From contig NW_004440189.1 of NCBI RefSeq assembly GCF_000330505.1, positions 319,125 to 383,124 on the forward strand: DNA of 64,000 bases. The letters are read 5' to 3'. This DNA is from Entamoeba invadens IP1 (taxonomy: Eukaryota > Evosea > Mastigamoebida > Endamoebidae). Shown here in pieces: positions 11,321 through 22,400 of this stretch; the first letter of the stretch is position 1, and every line of letters begins with the position of its first letter. The position numbers were made by a program, and so were the translations under genes. Under the pieces are notes generated by a model. It was given only the letters and a program-made list of their open reading frames with translations, searched no databases and was not told the origin of the DNA.

Positions 11321-12298
11321 ATGAGTAATATATCTATCGGATTTTCTCGAGACTGGACGACAGAATTTTTCGACCAGCGGGTTGCGTTCTTGGGGACAAC
11401 AATAGTTGACCTTCAATCACAAGTCGTTCCACTGAACGACCAGCCACAGTGGTCGACTGTGGTCGACCAACTCAAATCGCAAATCGCAGAATGCGACTTA
11501 AAAAGTTTGTTGCTTCCGTTTTTGTAACAAAAACTAATTTCTAACAAATAGTGGAAGAGCTTGGAAGACTTCAAAAACGATACTTGTCAATCGATCTTGA
11601 TGATTATGAACAAATTGGTAGGGACGTTGATGCTAAGACCAACGAAGTCAAATCCGTTTGTTTTTAAACAACATACGAAACAAAATTCCTCACAAATAGA
11701 TGTTGAGAAAAATGCAAAATGGCGTCACACAATTTGCGCGATTTAAAGAGATTGACAATCCCACTGTCATCCAAAACGTTCAAATTAATCTTGCAGACGA
11801 CGTCAACACGGTTGCAGAAAAGTTTAAACGACAAAACAAAGACTATCTCCTCAGTTTGTATTTATGACATATAGAAAACAAATTCTCTAACAAATAGAAC
11901 TGAAACAACGAACTAAAAAGTTTGACGATTGTTTTTCGAATGGGGAGGATGAGGGAGTTTATTCATTTGGATTTGATGAAAAACAGGTTGGCATGCTGAC
12001 GGAGTCGGAAGAGCTGGTGAATAGTCGAGTTGAGGAGATAAAAAAGATTGCTAAAACGGTTCAAGAACTTGCTGAAATGACAAGGGAACTCAACTCATTG
12101 GTTCATGAACAGGGCACCATTGTCGATCGTATTGATTACAATATTCAGCACACCGAAAAACACGTCGCAAAAGCGGTGCAGGAGATCAAACAGGCCGAAA
12201 AATACCAAAAAGCAACAAGAGTCAAAATCATTGTTTTGATCCTTTTGTTGCTCATTGTGGGAGGTGTGATTGTCCTCGTGCTGAAGGTTGCCCTGTAA
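11321..12298 (+). CDS. Qa-SNARE, syntaxin 16/Tlg2-like, four exons
   Basis: Exons 11321-11504, 11552-11655, 11700-11853 and 11898-12298 give 280 residues. The introns are 47, 44 and 44 nt, all GTTTGT...AAATAG. Removing them joins a syntaxin N-terminal region to the C-terminal SNARE motif. That motif carries LNSLVHEQGTIVDRIDYNIQ, with the zero-layer Gln in the EQGT segment typical of syntaxin 16/Tlg2. A QKATRVK stretch and one C-terminal membrane anchor (IIVLILLLLIVGGVIVLVL) follow. Such Qa-SNAREs drive fusion of endosome-derived vesicles with the trans-Golgi. The three introns share a similar 3' half (see findings). The gene is convergent with the RhoGAP-like gene, 86 bases away. Confidence 0.9.
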
Positions 12299-12384
12299 AC
12301 CCAATTGCACTTTTTAATTTTAGTTGTGTTGTTCTAAAGTTTTGTAACAAACATAATAAAACGATACAAAACTTTGAATAAGCC

Positions 12385-13332
12385 TCAGAGTGTGGGGAAT
12401 ATATGTTTACTTTCTTTGATCATCAACTGGACAACATCAAACATTCGTTTGTCTGTAGGTTTAATTGTGTCCCATGAAAGCGCAAGAGTAAAATATGAAG
12501 AGAGAGATTGTGTTGTGTGGTTCACTGAGTTTTCCGATAGTGTATTGAGTGACTGGAAAAATGCAGCAAGCAGCGCGCAAACCTCTTTCTCTATTGAGGA
12601 GAAGTAAATTTTGAGTTCTTGTATTTGTTCTGATTGTTCGTGTTTGAGAACGTCGAATAAGTCCTGTGTTTGTTGTATTAAAGGAGATGGAAGTGCTCTA
12701 AAGTAGTATTTTAGTAATTGGAAAGACAGTGAAAACGACGGGGGAGTTTTCAGTGAGTTGTTGTTAATAGCATTAATAGTGTCGAACAATTCATTACTTT
12801 CTGTTTCCAGATAAAAAGGTGCCTCGGTAGTACTCAAAACATCTAAACAAGTTTTGACAAAAGGAGGAAAAAGATGATGTGTTTTGATGTGATAGTCGTA
12901 AAGTGGACACAGAAAGACTTTTTGTGCATTAGTTGATGTCAAATATTCTTGAAACTTTTGGAGAAAAATCGACTTATTATCTTTGGACTTAAATATAATT
13001 TCCAAAATCTTTTTGGAAAAAGGCTTTGTCTCAACCAACATAACGCTTTTCGAATCGACGTCCTTTGGAGAGTTAAGCTCAAGAGAAAGGTAAATCATTT
13101 TGAAAAAAAGTGCTTGCGCATCTTCCGAAGATGACCAAAATTTTCCGTCTTTCTTTGGGCATTTTGTCAGCGCAACATCTGACTCTGTAATGTATATATT
13201 GTAACATGGAACTGTTGGAGGATTGTCTGTAAATGTCGGGTAAGAAAAATCGTATTGTGTTGTTGTGTATTCAACTCTGAATTGTTTTAGTGAGATTTTC
13301 GCAATAGGGGAGCTGTTTAGAAATGATTGCAT
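12385..13332 (-). CDS. RhoGAP-like domain protein lacking the arginine finger
   Basis: A 315-residue protein starting at the ATG at 13332. Its C-terminal half (about 150-300) resembles a RhoGAP domain: FPPFVKTCLDVL is helix A-like, and LLKYYFRALPSPLIQ matches the family LLKLYLRELPEPLIP. The loop that normally reads GIFRxSG is APFYLETES, so the catalytic arginine position (about residue 174) is tyrosine. It may bind Rho/Rac GTPases without accelerating hydrolysis. The N-terminal half has no recognised domain. A second gene in this window (47230-48806) has an intact RhoGAP finger and a comparable layout. The assignment rests on short motifs and is moderate. Confidence 0.6.
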   Translation of the reverse strand: MQSFLNSSPIAKISLKQFRVEYTTTQYDFSYPTFTDNPPTVPCYNIYITESDVALTKCPKKDGKFWSSSEDAQALFFKMIYLSLELNSPKDVDSKSVMLVETKPFSKKILEIIFKSKDNKSIFLQKFQEYLTSTNAQKVFLCPLYDYHIKTHHLFPPFVKTCLDVLSTTEAPFYLETESNELFDTINAINNNSLKTPPSFSLSFQLLKYYFRALPSPLIQQTQDLFDVLKHEQSEQIQELKIYFSSIEKEVCALLAAFFQSLNTLSENSVNHTTQSLSSYFTLALSWDTIKPTDKRMFDVVQLMIKESKHIFPTL

Positions 13333-13802
13333 CTGATTTTTCAATTTGGTGTAACAAGAAAAAGTTATCCAAGTTTTGTGACATTCGGAAGATAAATGTT
13401 TTTTTGAACAAAACTTTGTTGTTTCTTTATTATACTAATCACATTAGTTAAAAAACTAACATATGATAAAAAAGGGAATATTAAAAAAATAAATTGATAT
13501 TAAAATATTTTATTTGTTAATAATTCAGGTAATTATAATTACTTAAAAACTACATATTTATTAAAATTATTAATAAATTGATACAAAATAATATAAAAAA
13601 GTTAGTTTTTCTTTAATTATTGGTAGTATATCTGTATTAACTCATTTCTTAACTTGTTATTTATTAGCTTATTATTTATAATATATCAATTGTAGTTTGA
13701 TATTAAAATAACTTATTAATAATAATAATTGGTTATTTTTATTTTCTATATTATTTAAATATTTTTTTTCCAATTTGCAGTCCACATTTTTTGTTTTTTT
13801 TA

Positions 13803-14040
13803 CAGTAGGAGGAAATATGGGGATGCTAGAAAAAGGAGGATGCTCGTAACTATTGGTTTATTTTAATTGAAAAATAATAAAATTACTATTTATTTTAATA
13901 TAAATTATTAATCAAAGAATTAATAAAATGACAAAACCAAAATAAATTTATATTAATTATTTATTATTAATAATATTAAATTGATTAATATTTAGATTAG
14001 CAGCCCTTTTTTTTCAGCATCCCACTTTTTTCGTTAACTG
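13803..14040. mobile_element. Tc1/mariner-type MITE, 238 bp, TA target duplication
   Basis: The element starts cagtaggaggaaatatgggg and continues atgct. Its right end read backwards is cagttaacgaaaaaagtggg, continuing atgct, so about 40 bp of imperfect terminal repeat extend through a second atgct/gctgct block. It is bounded by TA on both sides (13801-13802 and 14041-14042) and has CAGT/ACTG termini, the hallmarks of Tc1/mariner-derived MITEs. The interior is A/T only, without an ORF. Confidence 0.75.
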
Positions 14041-14989
14041 TATAATAATATTTTTATTTTAATTTTTTTTGAATTTTTGAATTTTTAATTGTTTTTTAGT
14101 ATTTTTAAAGTTGATTACTTAAATTCAAAAATAACTTTTCTAATCAAAAACACTTTATTATAAATTTAGAAAAATAGATTAAAAACGTCATTTTTTCCAA
14201 TCAACTTCGATGTGAAGTATTTATATATTTATAATTTTAGTTTAAAATTTTTTAGACGGTTTGATCAAAAAAGTTGTTTATTATTGTATTGGCAAAACCT
14301 GAATACGACAAATAACAAACAACACTAAGCCCGATCTATCACATGTATTTACTGGAATAATTTCTCAACATTAAAAATATAACATTCTATCATCGGTTCA
14401 ACAAAAACAAACTTTTTTTCTTGATAAAATACGATAAAATACACTAAAATAATTTGCTTTTTTTAATGAGCGGCGTTTGATCATTTTTGGTATTATTTGA
14501 TGTAATAATTTCGTTACAAATACAAACAATTGAATAAAAGGCTATATTATCCTTAATTTACGGGAGAATTTCTTAATGAAAAAGGGTTTTAAAATGGTAA
14601 TTGATTGGTTGTCTTTTTTTCTTATTTTTATTAGTTATTGGAATTGACTGATCTTGTTATTATACCACTGATTTGTCTTTTCTTATGTAATATTACCGGC
14701 AAAATCAGTTTCAATGGAAACAATCACAAATAATGAAAGAAAAACGAATAACGAAAAACACCCATTATGTAGATTCATTTAGGTGCAAAATACTTTTTAT
14801 TATACTTTTATAATGAAAGTGGACAGTTGTATTTTCCAAAAATACCTTTTTTCTCTATAAATACATTCGAAATTAGTAAAGACCCACAACAAACAAATCG
14901 ATTTGTACAGCAAAAGTTATACACAAAACGGGAAGTATAACTTTCATTAAATTTTTATCATTGTGGAAAAAAAGAAATTCAAACTGAAA

Positions 14990-15050
14990 AGTATTTTTTA
15001 TGTTCACTTTGGAACTTGGCCAATTCGTTTGGGCTTCGTTCAATTTTTTG
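14990..15050 (+). promoter_or_regulatory. Core promoter of transmembrane kinase, decides the start
   Basis: A TATA-like gtatttttta near 14992, a GAAC element ggaactt near 15011 and an initiator-like cgttcaattt near 15037 follow in the order and spacing of the Entamoeba core promoter. They overlap the upstream in-frame ATG at 15000, which argues for translation from 15051. Confidence 0.55.
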
Positions 15051-18000
15051 ATGATCTTGTTGACTGCGTTTTCTGTTTCTTCAACGTTGACAAACCACAT
15101 TCCCTCGTCTTCGTCAAATTGTTTAATCAATGGATGTTTGTCGGAGTGTATTTCTACAAACGAATGTACCCAATGCAAAGAACCAGCCTATGCCTTCGAT
15201 TGTCATAGTTGTGGTGATGGGTTTTATATGGACGGATTTATGAATTGTGTCGCTTATTCCGCCTCAGACATCAATAGTTGCAACGACTCAATCAACGACA
15301 TCACTATCACCACACCCAGAAATTTGGTTTTAAACGCATCACAATCGACCGCAATGGAAGTAATAGTTTTGCTTCAGGACTTTAGACTCACGCGGGACGA
15401 CTGTTTTGCAGTTGTCGATCCCTCAAACCCATATACTAATGGCATTTGGTTTTCGTTGGATGTTGAAGATGAGGGGTATTACGTCTTTGAAACCGACAAT
15501 GTATACACATTACCACTTATTAATTATTATCATGCACAACAATTGCACACTGGGTATGATTCAAGTCTCTCGATCACGAATTACTGTCAAAAGGATGCGA
15601 CATTGGAGCCTTCATTGTGTTATGGTGAGAATAGTGCATTAGATGACTATGTACTCTCTGCTTCATTGATACTCAAAATGAACACCGGAAAGTATTTCCT
15701 TCAACTCTTTGGATCGTTTGGGAATATGCCTGATGGTGACGTCAAATTGTATATTCGGAAAATTGTCCACCCGTGTAGTACTCGCTACATCCAATTGAAC
15801 TGGAACGACATCTCAAAAACGCCGATTAAGTATGATATTGGGCACAACTCATTTGTTAAAAGTTCATCGATTTGTGTGCTTCGACAAGAACTGGGGACTT
15901 GGTTTTTTCTTAATGGGACAAATAACACGTTGTATATCACAACTTTGGAAGACGGCAATTTGAGCGTTAACACTTTTATACATTTAGTGGAAGTCGAGAA
16001 CACTGTTGATCCACAAAACGTCGATTGCGACAAATTACCAGCAAAGTGCAAACAACTTTCGGACCCAGGGAAAGAGGTCCATGCGTCAATGGTTGCGTCT
16101 TTAAACCCTAACAAAAATTACTTCATTTTTGTGTCCTCGATGGTGCACCATCCCTTTCCCGTTTATTTTTCAACGATTTGTCACGACAACTGCGTCCATG
16201 GAATAGCATGTTCGACTAATGAGAAAGGGTGTGTCTGTAACACGGGATATATCAAAAGGGATGGGGTCTGCACTTTATGTGGGAATGGGGTGGTCGACGT
16301 TGGAGAGGAGTGCGATATATCAAATTCCGATGATGACTATTTCTGCGACATATCGACGTGTTTCTGCAAATACCCAACAAAGCCGGTGAAGATCAATAAC
16401 GTTACAAAATGTGCGTTGTTGACGTGTGGGAATAATCGAGTTGATGACTATGAAGAGTGTGATGGAGGTGTTGGGTGTTTGTTTTGTCATTGTGTTGCTG
16501 GCTATCTTCCTTATGCATCCCCTAGAAGAGGGTGTTTGCGTGAGACGTGTGGTAATAAGCATTTGGATGAAGGAGAAGAGGTTTGTTATTCTTAATAAGA
16601 ACACCACATACTCACAAGAAGTGTGACAGTGATATAGGGAGTGGATGTGTTGAATGTGAATGTCAACCTGGATGGTATGCGACGAGTTTAGAAACATGTA
16701 GGACGTACTCTACGGGCCATTTAACGTTATATATACTTGTTCCTGGTGTGTTGTTATACACACTGTTATATATAATAGTGTTGATTGTTGGATGGTCTGA
16801 GCACAAACGACTTCTAACGAAACTGCGATTTGAATACAATGAACAGATGAACGTCTTTGTGAATTGTATTGTGCCGTTTGAACCGGCATTTTGCTACCCG
16901 TTGAATATCCCCAATGAATTTTTTAATATCCAACCGACAGAAATCAATTTGTCTGATGAATACTCGTCGCCGGAAGTCGATAAGATCGAAGAGACGCAGT
17001 GTGTCATTACAAATTATTCTGAAACGGAAAGTATGAGTTTCTTATTCCACGCGATTTCAAACAAAAAGTATGACATCCGGTTCACCCCCTTTCGTGGGGT
17101 CATTCGCCCGAAAAGCGAAAAGGACGTGAAAATTGAAATAATAGTGCACTGCACCACTATAGCACATGAAGATGTCAATGTCACAGTGCATTATTCTCAT
17201 TTCAAGAAGTTGATGAAAGGGGAGTTACAAAAGCAGAAGAAAGTGCCTCATAAAGTCGCGAAGTCTGACATGCGTTCGAGTAAATCGGCGAAGTATATGA
17301 AGAGTTCATATTCCACTGGGTCGTTACAGAACACTGCATCATCAGAGGAGAATAGACCCGACTATACCAAAGCTAAAAAGTTCAGTACGAGTCTCTCGTT
17401 CATCATTCGGAGTCGACTCTCTCCTAAACTTGATTTGGGAGAAATCCATTTAGATCAGTCACCGATTGGACAAGGAAGTTTTGGAATAGTGTACCATGGC
17501 GTTTACAGAAAGCAGGATGTAGCAGTCAAAGTCCTCAAAACGGACATCTGTAACATCAAAGAATTAACACCGAAATTTCAAGAAGAAGTTGCATTACTCG
17601 AGAAATTGCGGTCACAGTATATAGTCTCCTTTATTGGTGTCTGTGTTGATGATGAATCGATTTGCGTTGTTATGGAATACTGCCCGATGGGGTCTTTGAA
17701 AACATATTTGAGGTCGGTCCCAACAAAACCATTACTCCGTCTTAGGTTTTGTCAGGACGTTGCACGTGGGATGTTATACCTCCACGACAATAATGTCATC
17801 CATCGGGATTTAAAGCCCGACAATTGTTTGGTGATCTCCGAGAATCCTAATGAGGGTGTAGTGGTCAAAGTCACTGATTTTGGGACGTCAAAAAATATCA
17901 TAGAAACGGCTAATTTGGTCGATGGCAATGATGTTGGAACCCCTATGTTTATGCCCCCCGAGTTACGATTGGACGGCGTTATTAAGTTGAAGTCGGATGT

Positions 18001-18325
18001 GTTCTCATATGCAATTTGTATGTTAGAAATCTGGTTGTGTCGGTCCCCATATAATGTTGAGGAATTTGAAACCCCGGAAAGTATCTATCAATTTGTATTA
18101 CAAGGTCATCGACTCAAAATACCAAGGGAATGCCCTTATAGAAAACTGATCAAAAAGTGTTGGCAACGAAAAGTCGACGCCCGGCCATCGTTCAAGGAAA
18201 TCGACGAATACTTTATTAGGCTCATTCAAAATGAAAGAGTCAAAATGGCAACCCCATGTTTGCAAATTAACACCCCAAGCGAATTTGGGTGCGAGGAGAA
18301 TGAAAGCCAAATCTCCTTGTTTTGA
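15051..18325 (+). CDS. Receptor-like transmembrane protein kinase (TMK), two exons
   Basis: Exons 15051-16580 and 16622-18325 give 1077 residues. The start is set by the core promoter and places the signal peptide MILLTAFSVSS at the N-terminus; an in-frame ATG at 15000 is the alternative. The ectodomain is cysteine-rich, with three GN...EECD repeats near its end. A membrane helix (about 543-565) follows, then a kinase domain. GQGSFGIVYHG, AVKVLK, HRDLKPDN, DFGTS and GTPMFMPPEL are all present, so it looks active. E. histolytica TMKs are surface kinases linked to growth, phagocytosis and serum response. The 41-nt intron has a tandem acceptor (AAGAAG); the EECD repeats favour the distal site. 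Confidence 0.92.
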
Positions 18326-19486
18326 TTGTGTTTAGTTATGTAAATTTGTGTTTTTTGTTTTGTTATTTCATACCATTTAAATACCATTTGATGGAGTAGG
18401 AATAACATTAACAATAACATTTTACAATTTTTTATTCGTTTCAAATGAAAAACTCAAAGTTGAGATTTTTGTTGTATTTATAATTTTTTTTTTGATAAAT
18501 TATTTTATATGATTCCAATTATTTAAACAAAAATCAATTATTTTTTGTTAACAAGACAATGTATTGATTGACTCAAGTGTTTTTATAGAAATTAAACTGG
18601 TATTTGTTGAGTTTAAAAATAATTTAAATCAAAAAGAATGAAAAAAATTTATAAAAAACGAAAAACGAACAAAATGGTTTGTTTTACTGTTAATGATATT
18701 TTCCTGAATACAAGCGGTTAAAACACGCTTTATTTTTTGAAAAGCTAATAAAACCCTAAAAAATACAATCCAAGTGTATTAATTATATAGTAAATTGTAG
18801 TTTATTTTATTATAGACGAGTGATTAATGACAAATATTTAAACTCGACAGAATCTAGCTATATTTAAATCTGGAATATCATTCAATCAAACACTGGCACA
18901 ACACAAAAGACATTAATTGTTTGTTTTATAGACGAATAACGAATGGCTAATGTGTAGAGAAATATTTCTAGCAAGGAATCTGAGTCGACATTGAGTTTGT
19001 TTAAGTGTCATGGGTACGTCCCTGCTTGAGCACTCATTGTTGAAACTCCACTCACCTCTACGTTACCTTACTTCTTTGAAAGTAAGAAGAGATATCAACC
19101 AAGTCATGACGGTGAATGATCGACATTGTGAAGCAAAAGGTGTCATGGATTCGTTCCTGCCTTTTATCCTTTGTTGAGATCATTAGAGAGTTAGTCGACA
19201 AGTCCTCTATCAAGTGTCATGGGCTAGTTCCCTGCTTGATAAGACTTGTTGAGACTATACTTCTCGTGCCAACTATTATGTGTCCAATCCACTATGTATT
19301 CTTTGCGTTGTAAATTCATTGTGTTGATTTCTTCTTCAGTTTAGTTCATTATAGTATATTATAGTTCATTATAGTTTATTTTCTAATTTAATGCAAATTT
19401 TTAAGTTATAAAAAAATAAACTATTTAATGAACCATATGAAGGACAAACTTCCTGCCAATAAAAGAAGCAAGAAAATTCAATTAGA
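18326..19486. other. Intergenic region with a triplicated 63-nt sequence
   Basis: This lies between two convergent genes. The left half is plain A/T-rich DNA. The right half (18984-19256) is unusually GC-rich and contains three related units, listed separately. A short related pair tagacgagtgattaatgac (18815) and tagacgaataacgaatggc (18931) precedes them. No protein-coding gene is supported. Confidence 0.5.
18984..19256 (+). repeat. Three dispersed copies of a roughly 63-nt unit
   Basis: Units at about 18984-19047, 19119-19180 and 19194-19256 share an opening (g/a)tcgaca, a core gtgtcatgg followed by (t/g)ncgt(t/c)cctgc, and an ending ttgttgaaact or ttgttgagact. Copies 2 and 3 are nearly adjacent; copy 1 is 72 bases upstream of copy 2. 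The period of about 63 nt (21 codons) and the conserved GC-rich core in an AT desert suggest either a decayed coding repeat or a non-coding RNA/regulatory repeat. No frame is open through all three. Confidence 0.65.
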
Positions 19487-22400
19487 TCACATCGAAATGC
19501 CATTATCAAGAGCCTGGAATTTATCATAGAAATATGTGAAAAAGGTTCCTTTCAACGAGAACGCCTCTTTGACAACCCCAGACATGTACCCAGCGGCTTG
19601 AGTCACGTTGCTGTCTGGATTAAATCGTTTGATAAGATTCTGCAAGGAATTTGGTTTGAAGACATTCATCTTCGTGTCGAGCATCAACTCGACTAAAGTG
19701 ACGATGGACTGATAATAATCTCTGAGTGCTAAAAACGACTTGACTGCTTGTTCCATAAACCAGATGAATTGTTCTGCAATGGGAGACCCTCCCATTATAG
19801 ATATCATTTCTTCTGTCAATTTGAATGGCGACTTTTCAATACCCAAGTCGCCGCCGGGCGATCGATCAAACATGAATCCAAAGTCGATATGGATCAAGTG
19901 ACCTTCATCATCTATCAAAATGTTTCCATTGTGTCTGTCTTTGATTTGTAATATATACGAAACTATTGAATACGCCGACATACTTCTAATAAAGTTAGCT
20001 CGGGCAGAGTAAAAGGCTTCAGTTTTTCGACCACCATATTTGGCAAGGAAGTACTATGAGTTATATTATATTATACTTTATAATATATTTTATATTCTTT
20101 TACTATTTAAAACGATTTACTAGAAATATGAAGAACAAACCGTGTACATGTCACCTTCACACTTCTCACCAATTTGATCTCGCGACATCGAATTTTGAAC
20201 GACTTCAATGATACCACAGTCTGGTCCTGTTGCAATGATTCGATATGGACACAAATAAATATTAAGACCAGAATGCTTGTTAATTCGATCGAAAAGCTCG
20301 ATGAGTTGAACTGCCAACATATCAGACCTAATATCATCGCCAGCCTTGAAGATGATTGGAAGTGGGGATTCAACGCCAGTATATCTCTCTTTCACTCTCA
20401 TATTGACTAAAATGGGGACTTTAGCTGCACTTCTCAAACATGCACAGCCTTGGTTTGATACAGATGACACCATGGCGTTCGGATTTGTTGGGACGTACAA
20501 GTCACTTCTGTCAACTTGCAGTTCGCCGAGTTTCTCCTTCAATTGTGCGAGTCTTTGGTCGCGATTTTCAATTGGGATGAGTCCAGCGGAGATCGTTGTG
20601 AATTTTTCAAAGAAGCCGCGCTCCGCCTTGAATAAGGACATCTCCTTCTCGTCATAATTTTCCACTATCTTCTTACTGATCTCTTTCAACTTCGCAACAA
20701 ATGTGGGGTCTTGTTTGACAGTCATTGTAGTTGATTCAGTGGAGTATGTATCACAATTCCATATCAATTGATGAGCAATCAATTGATATTTCTTCCCCAT
20801 TCGGATGATGAAAGGCTCCACAATACCCAAATTGTCATATCTTAATGACTGTACCAATTGTGGGACATAGTATAACACCGTATGTTCATCAAATGTATCC
20901 AACACGCGAAGTGCATATAACGTCACAAATGGATTCGCTTTGAAGTCTTTCTTCAGTAAATTAAGCGCATGAGGTGGGTCTGTACTCTCCCAGTACAGTA
21001 ATTGGTTCAGTTGAGGAATATTTTGTTCGATGTGTTCCGGTGTTGCAATGAAGACATGGGCTTGTGGGTTATTCAACAATTTCGTTGGTTCAGCAAGAAT
21101 TTGTTGTGTGACCAATTTGAAGTTCGCGCTCGTAGTAAATCTGTTATAATATCCAACAACTAAATTTGGTGCATAATACCACGCAAGTAAGACTAAGTCC
21201 TTTGGGCGTCTTCTATACTCTTTAGGTATTGAAGAGTCAATGTAAAGTCTTTGATTCGGAAATTGCTTTGAAATGATATTCAATGGGTTGTTCCACACAG
21301 CTATTCGTTCTACTTCATTACCAACAAATGGGATGAGTAACATAGCTTTCTGTTTCATATCCTCAACTTGGTCTTCTGTAATATTATATTTCCGATCCCG
21401 ACTTTGACTCAACAACGCTATTAACACCGTGTTGAACGATACCAAAGTATTGACATCATGTTCCGCTTGCATTCTACAACATTCAAACCACTCCGGCTTC
21501 GACTCAAACCACTCCAACCCGACATTTTCAATGTCTTGGATCATCCCCATATAATGGATCTTTTCTTTCTGACTCAATTGAATCACTTTCAACCCAAGTA
21601 ACAATAACATGAACCGAGTACCTACAGAACTCGGCTCCGGGGTCATCTTCGCCTTCAAAGACTCTTGCACTATTTGATGAATAATAGAAAGCCTCAGTCC
21701 GTCCTTAAACACTTCGACTATTGGAAGTAATGCGTCCAAAAATTTAATGATGTTTCGGTGTGGAACAACTGATGATGCATGTGTCATCTGTTCTGTGTTT
21801 CCAACACTGCTTGAGAGTGGATTGGAAGTGACATACATCGCGTTAAACAACCCAATTTTTTTGATAATAGTCTTATTCCAAGCTAATGAAATTAAACGGA
21901 GAATATAGTTCCCAATTTCCTTTGTACATACACACATCAGCCACTCCCAATTGGACACTGCACTATCAACACTTTCACTATCAAACTTCTCCATTGGGAT
22001 CATTACAATGGCTTGAAGCAAATCAGCACATTCGCTCACGTTGGTGCAGTTAAGTACTATGAATGAAACCGCCTCTTTGAGTAAGACATTTTTATTCCCC
22101 GTCGTCTCTTTAATTGCTTTTAAAAGAGCGGCTTGCTGTGTCTCGACACTCTGGTTATGCATCTTTGCAAACCCAAGAAAACTCGCCTTTTGAGATATGT
22201 CAGACACCACCATAGACATGTCAACGTATTGGTTCCCAATACTTAATGCTAACTCCACACCTTTACTCGAGTTATACGACGACATTGGAAGCTGTAAAAT
22301 ATAGGCTTGGACCAAATGAGAGAATAACCTTGGCTGCAACTTGAATCCAGACTGGATGTATAATGTTGCAAAGTCTTTAACGTTCTTAGCCACCTTTTGT

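Larger units (their letters stand above)
13333..15050. other. Long AT-rich spacer with one MITE-like element
   Basis: No gene is seen in about 1.7 kb. It contains the TA-flanked CAGT...ACTG element at 13803-14040 and, at its right end, the core promoter of the transmembrane kinase (listed separately). A small imperfect hairpin lies near 13440-13465. Confidence 0.5.

Noticed and set aside
15000..15050. Upstream ATG for the transmembrane kinase
   Set aside because: It lies within the TATA-GAAC-initiator promoter and would put 17 residues before an otherwise well-formed signal peptide.
19116..19313. 65-codon ORF across the 63-nt repeats
   Set aside because: It covers only two of the three units, has no promoter and no family match; the first unit is interrupted by a stop in the same repeat register.
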